Assembly: GCF_947259345.1 (NCBI RefSeq)
Contig: NZ_CAMYLS010000018.1
Coordinates: forward strand, 1 to 64,000
Source: an uncultured Maricaulis sp.
Lineage (GTDB): Bacteria; Pseudomonadota; Alphaproteobacteria; Caulobacterales; Maricaulaceae
Direction of reading: 5' to 3'
Length of the DNA stretch: 64,000 nucleotides
Shown: one piece after another, positions 26,324-35,886 of the stretch
How positions within the stretch are numbered: the first letter of the stretch is position 1
Layout: every line of letters starts with the position of its first letter
Position numbers and translations under genes: made by a program
Notes under the pieces: generated by a model
What the model was told of the DNA's origin: nothing
The model's input: only the letters and a program-made list of their open reading frames with translations
Databases searched by the model: none

Positions 26324-27580
26324 CTAGCCCTTGAAGGGTTTTGGCGGCGGCGAAAACAGGCCGTAGGTGAGCGTCGATGCGTAGTAGGCGAATGCGGCAT
26401 CGGCATCGATGCCCTTGATCCAGTCACGCAGGTCATAGGCCGAGTTCAGCGCGCCCATGATGGCCTGGCTGGCCACCAGCGGATCGACCGAACGGACCGA
26501 GCCTTCGGTGATGCCGTCAATCATCATGCCGGCGAAGCGCCGCGCCATACGGTTGGAGCGATCCAGCACGTCATTGCGCAGATCGGTCGGCAGGGCCTGC
26601 AGCGCCGTTGTCCGCAGGAGCGGGAATTCACTGAAGAGCTGGACATTCAGCAAGGTCGCCATCGAGGACGATAATTGCTGCCACTGATTGCCGCCGGCCT
26701 TGGTGGCGGCGCGCTGAACCAGCGAGACCCGCCCATAGGAGCGACGGAAGCATTCCAGCACCAGTTCGTCCTTGGCTTCCAGATGGTGATAGAAGCTGCC
26801 CTTGGTGACATTGAGTTCGGAGGCGATCTGCTCGACCGAGGCGCCGCGATAGCCGCGCTCATTGATCAGGAAGGTTGCAGCGCGCGCGAAATTGCCGGGC
26901 ATGCCCTCAATCCCGACTTTCAGTTCGGACTCGTCGATGGGCAGGAGTTCCGGCGTCCAGCTGGCGCCGTCGCGTGCAATCCCGTGTTCGAAGATTTCGA
27001 TCATCCGATGGATGACGCGGTCATAATCACCGGTCGAATATTGCGAAAGCCAGGCCGGGAGCCAGAACATGTTCTGAACCAGAACGTGGGCGCGGATTGT
27101 GCCGAGAATCTTTTCTTCCGGGGATTTCGGCGCGTCGAAGAAGGTGCGCAGCTTCCGGAAGACCTGCACATAGCGTGTCGTCAGTTCGCTGCCGAAGGGT
27201 TCGTTCAGGGCGCGAATGTCCGAGATCACCGCGATCGGACGTTCAATCTCGGCGTTGATACGCGCCTGCAGGTCAAAATTGAGCCGAATATAGCGCTCCA
27301 CCCGTGCCCGTGGGGTCGGCTCGGCGGCTGCCTCGGCGACCAGCGCCTCGATCCGCTCGAGCGCCCGCTCCAGCACGGCTGCGGCCAGCAATTCCTTGCG
27401 TTTGAAGTAGTAGGTGATGCTGGTCGTGTTCAATTCGACCAGCTGGGCGACATCAACGAAGGTCATGCCGCGCACGCCATGGCGATTGATCAGCGTGGCT
27501 GCCGCGTCGAGGATCCGCTCGCGCTTCTGGTGGAAGCGGCGGGTCTTCGCTGAGTCCTCGGTTTTCGGAGTCGCATTCAT
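26324..27580 (-). CDS. tandem TetR-type transcriptional regulator (two fused TetR units)
   Basis: A 418-residue protein, twice the usual TetR length. It contains two TetR DNA-binding domains: residues 17-65 (ERILDAAATLINRHGVRGMTF...TTSITYYFKRKELL) and 228-276 (FARAATFLINERGYRGASVEQI...TKGSFYHHLEAKDELV). Each is followed by its own helical ligand-binding region. No frameshift or second start is needed; the fusion is continuous. It lies divergent from a kinase-SDR-thioesterase operon in the middle of the acyl-CoA region. The likely ligand is therefore an acyl-CoA and the likely target the GGTATG motif. Both are inferences from position. Confidence 0.9.
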   Translation of the reverse strand: MNATPKTEDSAKTRRFHQKRERILDAAATLINRHGVRGMTFVDVAQLVELNTTSITYYFKRKELLAAAVLERALERIEALVAEAAAEPTPRARVERYIRLNFDLQARINAEIERPIAVISDIRALNEPFGSELTTRYVQVFRKLRTFFDAPKSPEEKILGTIRAHVLVQNMFWLPAWLSQYSTGDYDRVIHRMIEIFEHGIARDGASWTPELLPIDESELKVGIEGMPGNFARAATFLINERGYRGASVEQIASELNVTKGSFYHHLEAKDELVLECFRRSYGRVSLVQRAATKAGGNQWQQLSSSMATLLNVQLFSEFPLLRTTALQALPTDLRNDVLDRSNRMARRFAGMMIDGITEGSVRSVDPLVASQAIMGALNSAYDLRDWIKGIDADAAFAYYASTLTYGLFSPPPKPFKG

Positions 27581-27668
27581 ATCATTCGCTTAGCAGAGTT
27601 TGTTGATATCGTCACGCAGTCGCGCGACCCTTCTGCCATTTCCCCCTCGCTGCCAAGATAGCAAAATC

Positions 27669-27788
27669 GGTATGTAAATTTCTGGTTCTGTCGTGCGACG
27701 CAGAAATCATTGCCATATCATCGTTTCTTCCACTAATTGCCGTCCTGTCTGACAGCATTCTAACCATTTACCGAGGAAACGGTATGGT
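27669..27788. promoter_or_regulatory. divergent region of the TetR gene with two GGTATG half-sites
   Basis: GGTATGTA at 27669-27676 and GGTATGGT at 27781-27788 share the core of the better sites at 14896, 14947, 23278 and 33693. They lie between the regulator gene and the operon it faces. The match is short and could be chance on its own. Confidence 0.35.
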
Positions 27789-27845
27789 CTAACTTTGCTG
27801 CAGTGCGGAATGACCGCGCCTGCCAATGCACAATCAGGAAGACCC

Positions 27846-28892
27846 ATGACTGCAGCGCCTGACGCCGTGACGCGAGACGAAATCGATCTGGAGCGCCTTG
27901 CGCGCTGGCTTGAAACCGCCATTCCCGGCTTTGCGGGGCCGATCCGCTTGAGCAAGTTTCCTGGCGGCCAATCCAACCCAACCTATCGTCTCGATGCCGC
28001 CAATCAGGCCTATGTCCTGCGCCGCAAGCCCTTCGGGCCGACCTTGCCATCGGCCCACGCGGTGGACCGTGAACATCGCCTGATCGCCGCCCTGCATCCC
28101 ACCGGCTTCCCGGTCGCGCAGCCCTTTGCCTTGTGTGAGGACGAGACGGTGATCGGCGCGAAATTCTACGTCATGGAGCTGGTCGATGGCCGCTCCTTGG
28201 CCGACGGTTCCCTGCCGGGCGAGGCGCCAGCTGCGCGCGGCGAGATGTACCGGGCCCTGACGGTCGCGCTGGCCGATCTGCATTCGATCGATCATGAAGC
28301 GGTGGGTTTGGGGGATTATGGTCGCCCGGGGAATTATTTCGAACGCCAGGTCGGACGCTGGACCAAGCAATACCGGGCGTCCCAAACCGACGACATTCCC
28401 GAGGTTGAAGGCCTGATCGAATACCTGCCGCGCACGGTGCCGGAGCAAACACGCACCTCGATCATTCATGGCGACTACCGTATCGACAACGCCCTCTTCG
28501 AACCAGACGGGACCCGCATCAAGGCTGTGCTCGACTGGGAGCTCTCGACGCTCGGTGATCCGCTGGCCGACTTCACCTATTACGCCATGCAATGGGCGAT
28601 GCCGGCGGGCGATGGCGGGGCGGGTCTCGCCGGGCTGGATTTCGCCGCCACCGGCATCCCGACGCTCGACGACACTGTCGCGCTCTATTGCGAGCGGACC
28701 GGACGCGACAGCGTGCCGGCGATGGATTGGTACTTCGCCTATAATCTCTTCCGCCTGGTCGGCATCATCCAGGGGATCAAGAAGCGGATCATTGATGGCA
28801 ATGCCTCGAGCGACAAGGCGGAGGCAACAGTAGCGCGCCTGGTCCCGCTGGCGACAGCCGCCTGGGACTTTGCCCGCAAGGCCGGTGCCTGA
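27846..28892 (+). CDS. APH-family phosphotransferase, possible hydroxyacyl-CoA kinase
   Basis: A 348-residue aminoglycoside-phosphotransferase-fold protein. It shows the phosphate-binding [22 protein letters not shown] (the ATP lysine region), [13 protein letters not shown] (catalytic Asp and Asn) and [17 protein letters not shown] (metal Asp). The sequence style matches the kinase domain of human ACAD10/11 and LvaA of Pseudomonas putida. Those phosphorylate 4-hydroxyacyl-CoA before an acyl-CoA dehydrogenase-like step. Start at ATG 27846 after AGGAAG. It heads an operon with an SDR and a thioesterase. The acyl-CoA substrate is an inference; antibiotic resistance is unlikely in this context. 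Confidence 0.88.
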   Translation: MTAAPDAVTRDEIDLERLARWLETAIPGFAGPIRLSKFPGGQSNPTYRLDAANQAYVLRRKPFGPTLPSAHAVDREHRLIAALHPTGFPVAQPFALCEDETVIGAKFYVMELVDGRSLADGSLPGEAPAARGEMYRALTVALADLHSIDHEAVGLGDYGRPGNYFERQVGRWTKQYRASQTDDIPEVEGLIEYLPRTVPEQTRTSIIHGDYRIDNALFEPDGTRIKAVLDWELSTLGDPLADFTYYAMQWAMPAGDGGAGLAGLDFAATGIPTLDDTVALYCERTGRDSVPAMDWYFAYNLFRLVGIIQGIKKRIIDGNASSDKAEATVARLVPLATAAWDFARKAGA

Positions 28893-28933
28893 CAGGCCCA
28901 TCGCTCAGGACGAAACGGATCGGGGAGCAAGAC

Positions 28934-29764
28934 ATGTCCATGTTCAGCCTGGCGGGAAAGACCGCCCTTGTGACGGGCGCCGGGTCCGGTATCGGGCGCG
29001 CCGCGGCCCTGCTCTTCGCTCAAGCGGGCGCTCGGATCCTGGCCTGTGACAAGTCCGAAGCCGTGCACCAGACCGCCGAGGCCATCAAGGCAGCGGGTGG
29101 CGAGGCGCGCGTGCGGGTCATGGATGCGGGCGTCGAGGCTGATGTGATCGCAGCCGTCGCCGAGGCGGTCGAGGTGTTTGGCGGGCTCGATGTGATTTAC
29201 GCCAATGCCGGGATCACCGGCGGGCTGCCCGATTTCTTCGACACCACGGCCGAGACCTGGGCCGAGGTGCTGCGCGTCAATCTGATCGGACCCTTCCTGG
29301 CCATCAAGCATGGCGCGCCCGCATTGATGAAGTCCGGTGGCGGGTCGATCATCTGCACGGCGTCGGTTGCGGGCTTGCGCTATGGCGCCGGACCGGTGGC
29401 CTATTCCGCCTCCAAGGCCGGTGTGATCAATCTGGTTCAGCATGCCTGCCAGAGTCTGGTCGGCTCCGGGATACGCGTGAATGCGATCTGTCCCGGCCTG
29501 ACCGAGACCGGCATGACCAAACCGCTTTATGACCATGCCCGGGCGGCGGGCAAGGAGGATCGGATCGGTCAGCTCAACCCGCTTCAGCGCGGCGGTCGGC
29601 CCGAGGAGATTGCCGCCACGGCGCTCTTCCTTGCATCGTCGGCATCCAGCTATGTCAATGGACAGGCGATCGCGGTTGATGGCGGATTGTCGACCTCACA
29701 CCCGGTGGCGGCCTCGACCCAGTTCGCGGCCCGCGCCGCCCTCGATACGCTCAAGGATGATTGA
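28934..29764 (+). CDS. SDR family oxidoreductase
   Basis: A 276-residue classical short-chain dehydrogenase. It has [12 protein letters not shown] at about residues 15-26, ANAGITGG near 95, the catalytic Ser in [13 protein letters not shown] near 158, and CPGLTETGM. An Asp at the end of the second beta-strand (ILACDKSEA) suggests NAD preference. It may oxidise a hydroxyacyl-CoA to the ketone. It lies 41 bases after the kinase gene with GGGGAGCAAG before ATG, and overlaps the thioesterase start by one base (TGATG). Confidence 0.9.
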   Translation: MSMFSLAGKTALVTGAGSGIGRAAALLFAQAGARILACDKSEAVHQTAEAIKAAGGEARVRVMDAGVEADVIAAVAEAVEVFGGLDVIYANAGITGGLPDFFDTTAETWAEVLRVNLIGPFLAIKHGAPALMKSGGGSIICTASVAGLRYGAGPVAYSASKAGVINLVQHACQSLVGSGIRVNAICPGLTETGMTKPLYDHARAAGKEDRIGQLNPLQRGGRPEEIAATALFLASSASSYVNGQAIAVDGGLSTSHPVAASTQFAARAALDTLKDD

Positions 29765-30540
29765 TGTCGCTCCCGCAAATCCTCGCTGACGCGCGCTCCG
29801 GCAATGACGAACTCACGGCGCTTATTCCTGACACATGGATGCAGGGGCGGACCGCCTATGGCGGACTGACGGCGGCGATCGCGCTGGAGGCGGCGCTGCG
29901 ATCCCAACCCGATCTCCCGCCCTTGCGCTCGGCCCAGATTGCCTTTGTCGGGCCGCTGGCGGGCGAGGTGACGGTCAAGACCGAGCTTCTGCGTCGGGGC
30001 CGGACAGCGGCCTTCATCGAGGCCAATGTCTATGGCGATGGCAAGCTGGGGCTGAAGGCGCTCTTCGTCTTCATGATCGGGCTGGACTCCAGTATCGACT
30101 ATGCCGAAACGACCCGGCCCGAGGTTCCCGATTTCGCCGACGCCGCGCCGGCCATGGCCAATCCGGACCCGAAATTCTTCACCAGCAATCTGAGCTATCG
30201 CCACGGGCTTCCGATCGAGGCGCGTCACACCCCCGACTTTATGCGCTGGGTGCGTCTGAGCGAGCGCGAGGGCCTGCATCCGATGGTCGAGCTGATGGCG
30301 ATCGGTGATGCCTTGCCGCCGGCTGCGATGGCGCTGTTTGCCAAGCCGGGTCCGATCAGCTCGATGACCTGGCAGATCAATCTGCTCAATGCCGAGCCGG
30401 CCACGACGGATGGCTGGTGGCTCACCCGGTCGACGGCCGACCTGGCGCGACAAGGCTCGTCGAGTCAGATCATGCAGGTCTGGAATGCCGATCGCGAGCC
30501 CGTCATCACCGGCATGCAGAGCGTGGCGATCTTCGTCTGA
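29764..30540 (+). CDS. acyl-CoA thioesterase, double hot-dog type
   Basis: A 258-residue thioesterase-family protein with a TesB-like double hot-dog fold. WMQGRTAYGGLTAAIALEAAL is the N-terminal helix region, AQIAFVGPLAGEVTVKTELLRRGRTAAFIEANVYG the first sheet, and SMTWQINLLNAEPATTDGWWLTRS the C-terminal sheet. The start at 29764 overlaps the SDR stop (TGATG), with a TTG three bases earlier as the only nearby alternative. It probably releases CoA from a dead-end or final acyl-CoA of the pathway. It is the second TesB-like gene in the window. Confidence 0.83.
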   Translation: MSLPQILADARSGNDELTALIPDTWMQGRTAYGGLTAAIALEAALRSQPDLPPLRSAQIAFVGPLAGEVTVKTELLRRGRTAAFIEANVYGDGKLGLKALFVFMIGLDSSIDYAETTRPEVPDFADAAPAMANPDPKFFTSNLSYRHGLPIEARHTPDFMRWVRLSEREGLHPMVELMAIGDALPPAAMALFAKPGPISSMTWQINLLNAEPATTDGWWLTRSTADLARQGSSSQIMQVWNADREPVITGMQSVAIFV

Positions 30541-30553
30541 CCGCAAATGAAAA

Positions 30554-30579
30554 CAGGGCGAGCCTTGCGGCCCGCCCTG
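30554..30579 (-). terminator. terminator, mainly for the minus-strand DUF3089 gene
   Basis: Stem CAGGGCG (30554-30560) / CGCCCTG (30573-30579) with a 12-base loop. On the minus strand it is followed by TTTTCATTT, which makes it a better terminator for the DUF3089 gene than for the plus-strand thioesterase. Confidence 0.6.
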
Positions 30580-30619
30580 CCTTCACCAGCCACCCCAGCC
30601 CGGGGCAGTGATCCTGTTT

Positions 30620-31756
30620 CTATCGTTCGAAGGCGGCCGCCTGACTGGAGACGAGGTCGATCAGATCGCCTTGGGCGATGCCGACATCCAGCAGGTGCAG
30701 GCCCCAATCGTCCAGAACAACTCCATTCGCGATGACATCGCCGACAATGTTGTCGGTGCGCGGATCGGCCGGGTCGCCATGAATGGAGATGGCGTAATAG
30801 CTGCCATGCTCATTATTCAGGCACTGTCCGGTGAGGAGGCCTGGAACGCGGACAAAATCGGTCGTCACGGCGTCGCCGCCCGCGACCCACGGACCGGCCG
30901 CTTCCGATGAGGTGAAGGCGCCCTCGGTGGCGAGGTAGGCCTCAAGCGGAGCATCCGAATTGCCCGCCAGGTCGGCCGGGTTGGTGCAGGCGACTTCGAC
31001 AGCCGGGTCGGGCAGCTTGCCAAAGCGTGACGCCGCCGGCGGCGGCGCGTCCGCCCGGAAGGAGACATAGCCGATGAAACAACCGGTCTGGTCTGCCGCT
31101 TCACAACGCGGAACGGCCTGGAAGGCGCCGCCAACCGGCTCGCTTGGCGGCACGGCGATATTATAGCCGATCAGCATGGCCGAGAGCATCGTGTCCTGGG
31201 CGGGTTGGCCGTCGACGACGCGGGCGACCAATTGCTCCAGCATGCGCGCGCCCTGGGAATGTCCGATCAGGACATAGGGGCGGCCATTATTGTCGTGCTC
31301 CATGTAGTGGGCGAAGGCCGCGTGGACATCGAGATAGGCAGTCACGCCATCGGCATCGGTCGCCTGTCCGGCCATCATCGAGCGCAGCGCGGTCAGGGTG
31401 ACCTGGCGATACATCGGCGCGAAGGTGCGACAGGCTTCGCCAAAGCGGGCAAACTGAGCCGCGATGACGCGGTTTTCCTCGTCATTGGCGACCATGTCCG
31501 AATTGCCGCTCAGGTCATTCGATACGGTCGGATAGACGTAGAAGCAGTCGACGCCCGGATCCTGCGCAGCCTCATAACCCTCGACCCGCATGCTGCCATC
31601 GGCGTCGATGATGGTGGTGTCGAGATCAATTGTGCAGGCATCTTCGCGACCCGGCCGGCACAGCCAGCTCTCGGCGGCGTCATAATCCGGCGGTGAATAG
31701 CCGTCCGGCTGGGCCAGCAGGCTGGTGCCGGCGATCATCAGTGTCGCGATCAGCAT
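30620..31756 (-). CDS. DUF3089 domain-containing protein (alpha/beta-hydrolase fold)
   Basis: A 378-residue protein with a short hydrophobic N-terminus (LIATLMIAGTSLLAQ), probably a signal peptide. The nucleophile elbow GHSQGARML lies at about residue 165, DCFYVYPT near 70, and paired cysteines suggest an exported protein. DUF3089 proteins are lipase-like hydrolases of unknown substrate. GGGGAG lies seven bases before ATG. It converges on the thioesterase operon and is followed at 31798 by the ligase gene of the same strand. It could release an acid from an ester outside the cytoplasm before uptake; this is inference. Confidence 0.82.
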   Translation of the reverse strand: MLIATLMIAGTSLLAQPDGYSPPDYDAAESWLCRPGREDACTIDLDTTIIDADGSMRVEGYEAAQDPGVDCFYVYPTVSNDLSGNSDMVANDEENRVIAAQFARFGEACRTFAPMYRQVTLTALRSMMAGQATDADGVTAYLDVHAAFAHYMEHDNNGRPYVLIGHSQGARMLEQLVARVVDGQPAQDTMLSAMLIGYNIAVPPSEPVGGAFQAVPRCEAADQTGCFIGYVSFRADAPPPAASRFGKLPDPAVEVACTNPADLAGNSDAPLEAYLATEGAFTSSEAAGPWVAGGDAVTTDFVRVPGLLTGQCLNNEHGSYYAISIHGDPADPRTDNIVGDVIANGVVLDDWGLHLLDVGIAQGDLIDLVSSQAAAFER

Positions 31757-31797
31757 CGCTTTCTCCCCTTGAGTGGCCGGGTTGGTCCCGGCGCGGA

Positions 31798-33561
31798 TCA
31801 GGCCTGCTCGGTCTCGAACAGGGGTTTCAGTTCACTCTTCATGATTTTGCCATTGGCATTGCGCGGCAGCGTTTCGTCCGTGAACAGGATGCGGACCGGT
31901 GTCTTGAAGATGGCCAGGCGCTCGCGCACCCAGGCCTTGAGTTCGTCCTCGGTGGCGCTTTGGCCGGGGGCCAGATGGACCACGGCGGCGGGTTCCTCAC
32001 CGAGCGTGCGGTGTGGCAGGCCGATGAGGGCCGCGTCGGTGACGGCCGGGTGCTCGTAAAGGACATTTTCGACCTCGGTCGAATAGATGTTCTCGCCGCC
32101 GCGAATGATCATGTCCTTGGCGCGGTCGACGATGTAGCAGAAACCTTCTTCGTCAACGCGGGCGAGATCGCCGGTGCGGATCCAGCCATCGATGAAGGTC
32201 TCCGCCGTCGCCTCCGGATTGTTCCAGTAACCGGCGACGATTTGCGGGCCGCGCGCCCATAATTCCCCGACCTCGCCAACCGGCAATTCGCGGCTGCCAT
32301 CGGGGGCCATGATTTTGATGTCCGAGACAGCAACGGGCGGGCCGCAACTGTCGGGGCGGTTGAGATAGTCCTCGGAGGAATGGCTGGTCACCGTTGCCGA
32401 GGTCTCGGTCATGCCCCAGCCATTGCCGGGCAGGGCGCCGAACACGTCCTTGATCTTGCGGACCAGATCCGGCGCCGATGGTGCGCCGCCATAGGCAATC
32501 GCTTCAAGCGAGGAGAGGTCGTATTTCACGCGGTCGGGGTGCTCGATCAGCTGCCAGGCAATGGTTGGCACGCCGCCGGTCGTATTGACCTTCTCCCGCT
32601 CGATAATCTGGAAGGCTTTGACGACATCCCATTTGGGCATGAAGACCATGGAATGACCGGCGAAAATTGCGCCCATCAGGCCGGCATTGCAGGCGGTGAC
32701 GTGAAAGAGCGGGATCACGGTCAGCATGATCTTCGGCGTCGGGGCCGGGGGCGCCTCGCCGCGCCTCAGGCAGGCCCGGGCCGCCGCGAAGGCCGACGAC
32801 AGGATATTGGTCAGGATGTTCCGGTGCGTACCCAGCGCGCCCTTTGGATTCCCTGTCGTGCCGCTGGTGTAAAAGATGGTGGCCGGGTCGTCCGGCGCGA
32901 TCTCGACGGCGGGCAAATCACCCTCGGGCAGTCCGGCATAGCGATCCGGTGTCCCGATCAAATCCTCAAGCCGCCGGGCCGGGGCATCCGGCGCGCTGTC
33001 ACCGCGGCTGACCAGGATGTGGGCGAGCTCGGGCAGGGCGCTGACTTCCGGGGCGATGCGCTCCCAGCGTTCGGCATCGCAGATGAGCGCCGAGGCGCCG
33101 GAATTCTTCAGCCCGTAGCCGAGCTCCGCACCCGTCCACCAGGCATTGAGCGGGACAATGATGGCGCCAAGGCTGGTCGCGGCAAAGAAGGCGACGGGCC
33201 ATTCCGGCAGATTGCGCATGGCGAGGCCGACCCGATCGCCCTTGCCAATCCCCATTGAGGCGAGTTCGGCGGCGAGGGCGCGTGTCGCCCGAAACCAGGC
33301 CTCATAGCTGACGCGCTCATCCTCGTGGATAGTAAAGATGTGGTCGCCATGGGAGCGGGCATGGCGAGCCAGATCGGGAAGAGTGCCGAGGGCGTGTTTC
33401 CAGACCCGGGTTTCCACCCCGCGAATGGTGACGGTGTCCATGGCGAACCTGGTGTCAGGCGCGCACAGAAGCGCATTTGCCTGCTCCAGCGTGCAGGCCG
33501 GCCAGCTGGCCGGCACAGACAAGTCCGCAGCCGCCCGGGCTGCTGTGTCCTGATTTTCCAT
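31798..33561 (-). CDS. acyl-CoA synthetase (AMP-forming fatty-acid-CoA ligase)
   Basis: A 587-residue ANL-superfamily ligase that activates a carboxylic acid to its CoA thioester with ATP. It has the P-loop TIFYTSGTTGNPKGALGTH, GWGMTETSATVT, the RTGDLARVDEEGF hinge region, and the C-terminal catalytic Lys in RNANGKIMKSEL. ATG 33561 is used; an in-frame TTG lies six bases before. It is the first gene of a minus-strand unit followed by the DUF3089 gene, and is divergent from the fadB-like gene. The likely entry step for the pathway encoded across this region. Confidence 0.93.
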   Translation of the reverse strand: MENQDTAARAAADLSVPASWPACTLEQANALLCAPDTRFAMDTVTIRGVETRVWKHALGTLPDLARHARSHGDHIFTIHEDERVSYEAWFRATRALAAELASMGIGKGDRVGLAMRNLPEWPVAFFAATSLGAIIVPLNAWWTGAELGYGLKNSGASALICDAERWERIAPEVSALPELAHILVSRGDSAPDAPARRLEDLIGTPDRYAGLPEGDLPAVEIAPDDPATIFYTSGTTGNPKGALGTHRNILTNILSSAFAAARACLRRGEAPPAPTPKIMLTVIPLFHVTACNAGLMGAIFAGHSMVFMPKWDVVKAFQIIEREKVNTTGGVPTIAWQLIEHPDRVKYDLSSLEAIAYGGAPSAPDLVRKIKDVFGALPGNGWGMTETSATVTSHSSEDYLNRPDSCGPPVAVSDIKIMAPDGSRELPVGEVGELWARGPQIVAGYWNNPEATAETFIDGWIRTGDLARVDEEGFCYIVDRAKDMIIRGGENIYSTEVENVLYEHPAVTDAALIGLPHRTLGEEPAAVVHLAPGQSATEDELKAWVRERLAIFKTPVRILFTDETLPRNANGKIMKSELKPLFETEQA

Positions 33562-33683
33562 CCCCAACGAAATCCTGTTTCGGGTTTGCTGTTATATTTG
33601 TTGTTTTGACGATACTGGCGAACGATATTTATCACAAGGCCTCAGCATAACGCCCTAGCGCGTGATGCGCTTGCCTACTATAT

Positions 33684-33700
33684 CGAATGCAGGGTATGCA
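33684..33700 (+). promoter_or_regulatory. candidate operator CGAATG-N3-GGTATGCA
   Basis: Identical in both blocks and in spacing to the site at 23269-23285. It lies in the 226-base divergent region between the ligase and the fadB-like gene, about 90 bases before the latter. A -10-like CTATAT (33678-33683) directly precedes it, as the -10 does at the TonB receptor promoter. Confidence 0.5.
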
Positions 33701-33787
33701 GCCTTGCAAGCGCGCTGCGGACGGGTTCCGCTGCGTGAAACAAGCCAATGAAACGCCCCGGAGCGGGCGGCAAAGCAGGAGAACGGG

Positions 33788-35827
33788 ATGTCGGTCATCA
33801 CAACGCGCCAGGACGGGGACGTGCTCGTCGTCACCTCGAACAATCCGCCGGTCAATGCGCTGGGTCAGGCCGTGCGCGCGGGCCTTGCCGACGCGATGGC
33901 CCAGGCCGCTTCGGACGACTCGATCAAGGCCGTGGTGATCACCTGTGAAGGGCGGACATTTTTCGCCGGCGCGGACATCACCGAATTCGGCAAGCCGCCG
34001 GTTGGCCCGTCACTCCCGGACGTGATCGACACGATCGAGGCCAGCAAGAAGCCGGTGATCGCAGCCATTCACGGCACGGCGCTGGGCGGGGGTCTGGAAG
34101 TTGCGCTGGGCTGTCACTACCGGATCGCAATCGCCTCGGCGAAGCTCGGCCTGCCGGAGGTGAAGCTTGGCATCCTCCCGGGCGCCGGTGGTACGCAGCG
34201 CCTGCCGCGGGTTGTGGGCGTTGAGGCGGCCCTTCCAATGATCGTAAAGGGTGACCCTATACCGGCCGCCGCCGCCGAGCGTATCGGCCTGGTCGACAAG
34301 CTTGTCGCTGATGATCAGCTTGTCGAGAGCGGCGTTGCCTTTGCCAAGAGCGTTATCGGTGCGGCCAGCCATCCCGTCTCCAGCGCCCGCACGGACAAGA
34401 TCGATTCCAGCCTCGGCGATGATTTCTTTGACAATTTCCGCAAGATCGAGATGCGCCGTCTGAAGGGCTTCGAAGCACCGGAGGCCTGCGTCCAGGCTGT
34501 CCGCGCCGCGATCGACCTGCCGTTCGAAGAGGGTGTGAAGAAAGAGCGTGAGCTCTTCGGCAAGCTGGTGTCCGGCACCCAGTCCCAAGCCCTGCGCCAT
34601 GTGTTCTTTGCCGAGCGCGCGGCGAGCAAGATCGATGGCATTGCCGCCGACACACCTGTCCTGCCGATCAACCAGGTCGGTATTCTCGGCGCCGGCACAA
34701 TGGGCGGCGGGATTGCCATGAATTTCCTGTCGGCCGGCATTCCGGTGACCATTCTCGAACGCGAGCAGGACGCTCTTGATCGCGGCGTGTCGATCATCCG
34801 CAAGAATTACGAACGCTCCGCAGCGCGCGGCAAGTTCACGGCCGAACAGGTCGAGCAATGCATGGCTCGCCTGACGCCGACGCTCGACATGAATGACCTT
34901 GCCGACAGCGATCTGGTGATCGAGGCGATCTTCGAGAATATGGACGTGAAAAAGGACGTCTTCGCCAAGCTGGACGCGATCGTGAAACCGGGCGCCATTC
35001 TGGCCTCCAACACCTCCTATCTGAATGTCGACGAGATGGCCGCCGTCACCAAGCGTGCCGACCATGTCCTGGGCCTGCACTTCTTCTCGCCGGCCAATGT
35101 CATGCGTCTGCTGGAGATTGTGCGCGCTGCCAAGACCGCCCCGGCGGTGCTGAAAACGGCGATGGCTCTGTCCAAGAAGATCGGCAAGGTCGCCGTGGTT
35201 GCCGGGGTCTGTCACGGCTTCATCGGCAATCGCATGCTGTCACCGCGCCAACAGGCCGCCAATGCCATGCTCATGCAGGGCATCAAACCCTGGGATATCG
35301 ATGATGCGCTGACTGATTTCGGCATGCCCATGGGTCCCTTCCAGATGTCCGACCTGGCCGGTCTCGATCTCGGCTGGAACAAGGAAAAATCCAACAGCGA
35401 AACCATTCGCGACGTCTTGTGCGAGCGTGATCGTCGCGGCCAGAAGACCGGCAAGGGCTTTTACGATTACGACGAGAATCGCCGCCGGACGCCATCGGCT
35501 GAAGTCGAGGAGATCATTGCCGGTTTCGTCGCCAAATCCGGCGAAACGCCGCAATCCTATTCCGCCGAGGAAATCCGCGATCGCCTGCTTTTTCCTATGG
35601 TGAATGAGGGCGCGAAAATCCTCGAGGAAGGCATGGCCCAGCGGGCATCGGACATCGATACGGTCTGGATCAATGGCTATGGCTGGCCGGCCTATACCGG
35701 TGGCCCGATGTTCTGGGCTGACACGATCGGCCTGGACGTCGTCGTCGAGGGCCTGAAGGCGTATGGCCACCAGGTCTCGCCACTGCTCGCCGACAAGGCG
35801 GCCAAGGGCGAAAAACTCAACAGCTAA
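33788..35827 (+). CDS. fadB: bifunctional enoyl-CoA hydratase / 3-hydroxyacyl-CoA dehydrogenase
   Basis: A 679-residue multifunctional beta-oxidation enzyme. Residues 1-190 are an enoyl-CoA hydratase with [20 protein letters not shown] and [20 protein letters not shown] (two catalytic glutamates). From about 297 comes an NAD-binding domain with [21 protein letters not shown] and the [15 protein letters not shown] catalytic His region, then two C-terminal domains. It hydrates the enoyl-CoA and oxidises the 3-hydroxyacyl-CoA. AGGAGAACGGG precedes ATG. No fadA is adjacent; the thiolase at 13455 may supply that step. FadJ-type naming is equally possible. Confidence 0.94.
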   Translation: MSVITTRQDGDVLVVTSNNPPVNALGQAVRAGLADAMAQAASDDSIKAVVITCEGRTFFAGADITEFGKPPVGPSLPDVIDTIEASKKPVIAAIHGTALGGGLEVALGCHYRIAIASAKLGLPEVKLGILPGAGGTQRLPRVVGVEAALPMIVKGDPIPAAAAERIGLVDKLVADDQLVESGVAFAKSVIGAASHPVSSARTDKIDSSLGDDFFDNFRKIEMRRLKGFEAPEACVQAVRAAIDLPFEEGVKKERELFGKLVSGTQSQALRHVFFAERAASKIDGIAADTPVLPINQVGILGAGTMGGGIAMNFLSAGIPVTILEREQDALDRGVSIIRKNYERSAARGKFTAEQVEQCMARLTPTLDMNDLADSDLVIEAIFENMDVKKDVFAKLDAIVKPGAILASNTSYLNVDEMAAVTKRADHVLGLHFFSPANVMRLLEIVRAAKTAPAVLKTAMALSKKIGKVAVVAGVCHGFIGNRMLSPRQQAANAMLMQGIKPWDIDDALTDFGMPMGPFQMSDLAGLDLGWNKEKSNSETIRDVLCERDRRGQKTGKGFYDYDENRRRTPSAEVEEIIAGFVAKSGETPQSYSAEEIRDRLLFPMVNEGAKILEEGMAQRASDIDTVWINGYGWPAYTGGPMFWADTIGLDVVVEGLKAYGHQVSPLLADKAAKGEKLNS

Positions 35828-35852
35828 GATTGGCGGCGCCAACCCGCTGATC

Positions 35853-35886
35853 GGAGCGGACCCCTATTCCTTCCCGGGTCCGCTCC
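35853..35886. terminator. hairpin between the convergent fadB and CoA-transferase genes
   Basis: An 11-base perfect stem GGAGCGGACCC (35853-35863) / GGGTCCGCTCC (35876-35886) with a 12-base loop. The right half overlaps the last codons of the CoA-transferase. No strong T-run, so it may slow transcription from both sides rather than end it sharply. Confidence 0.55.
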
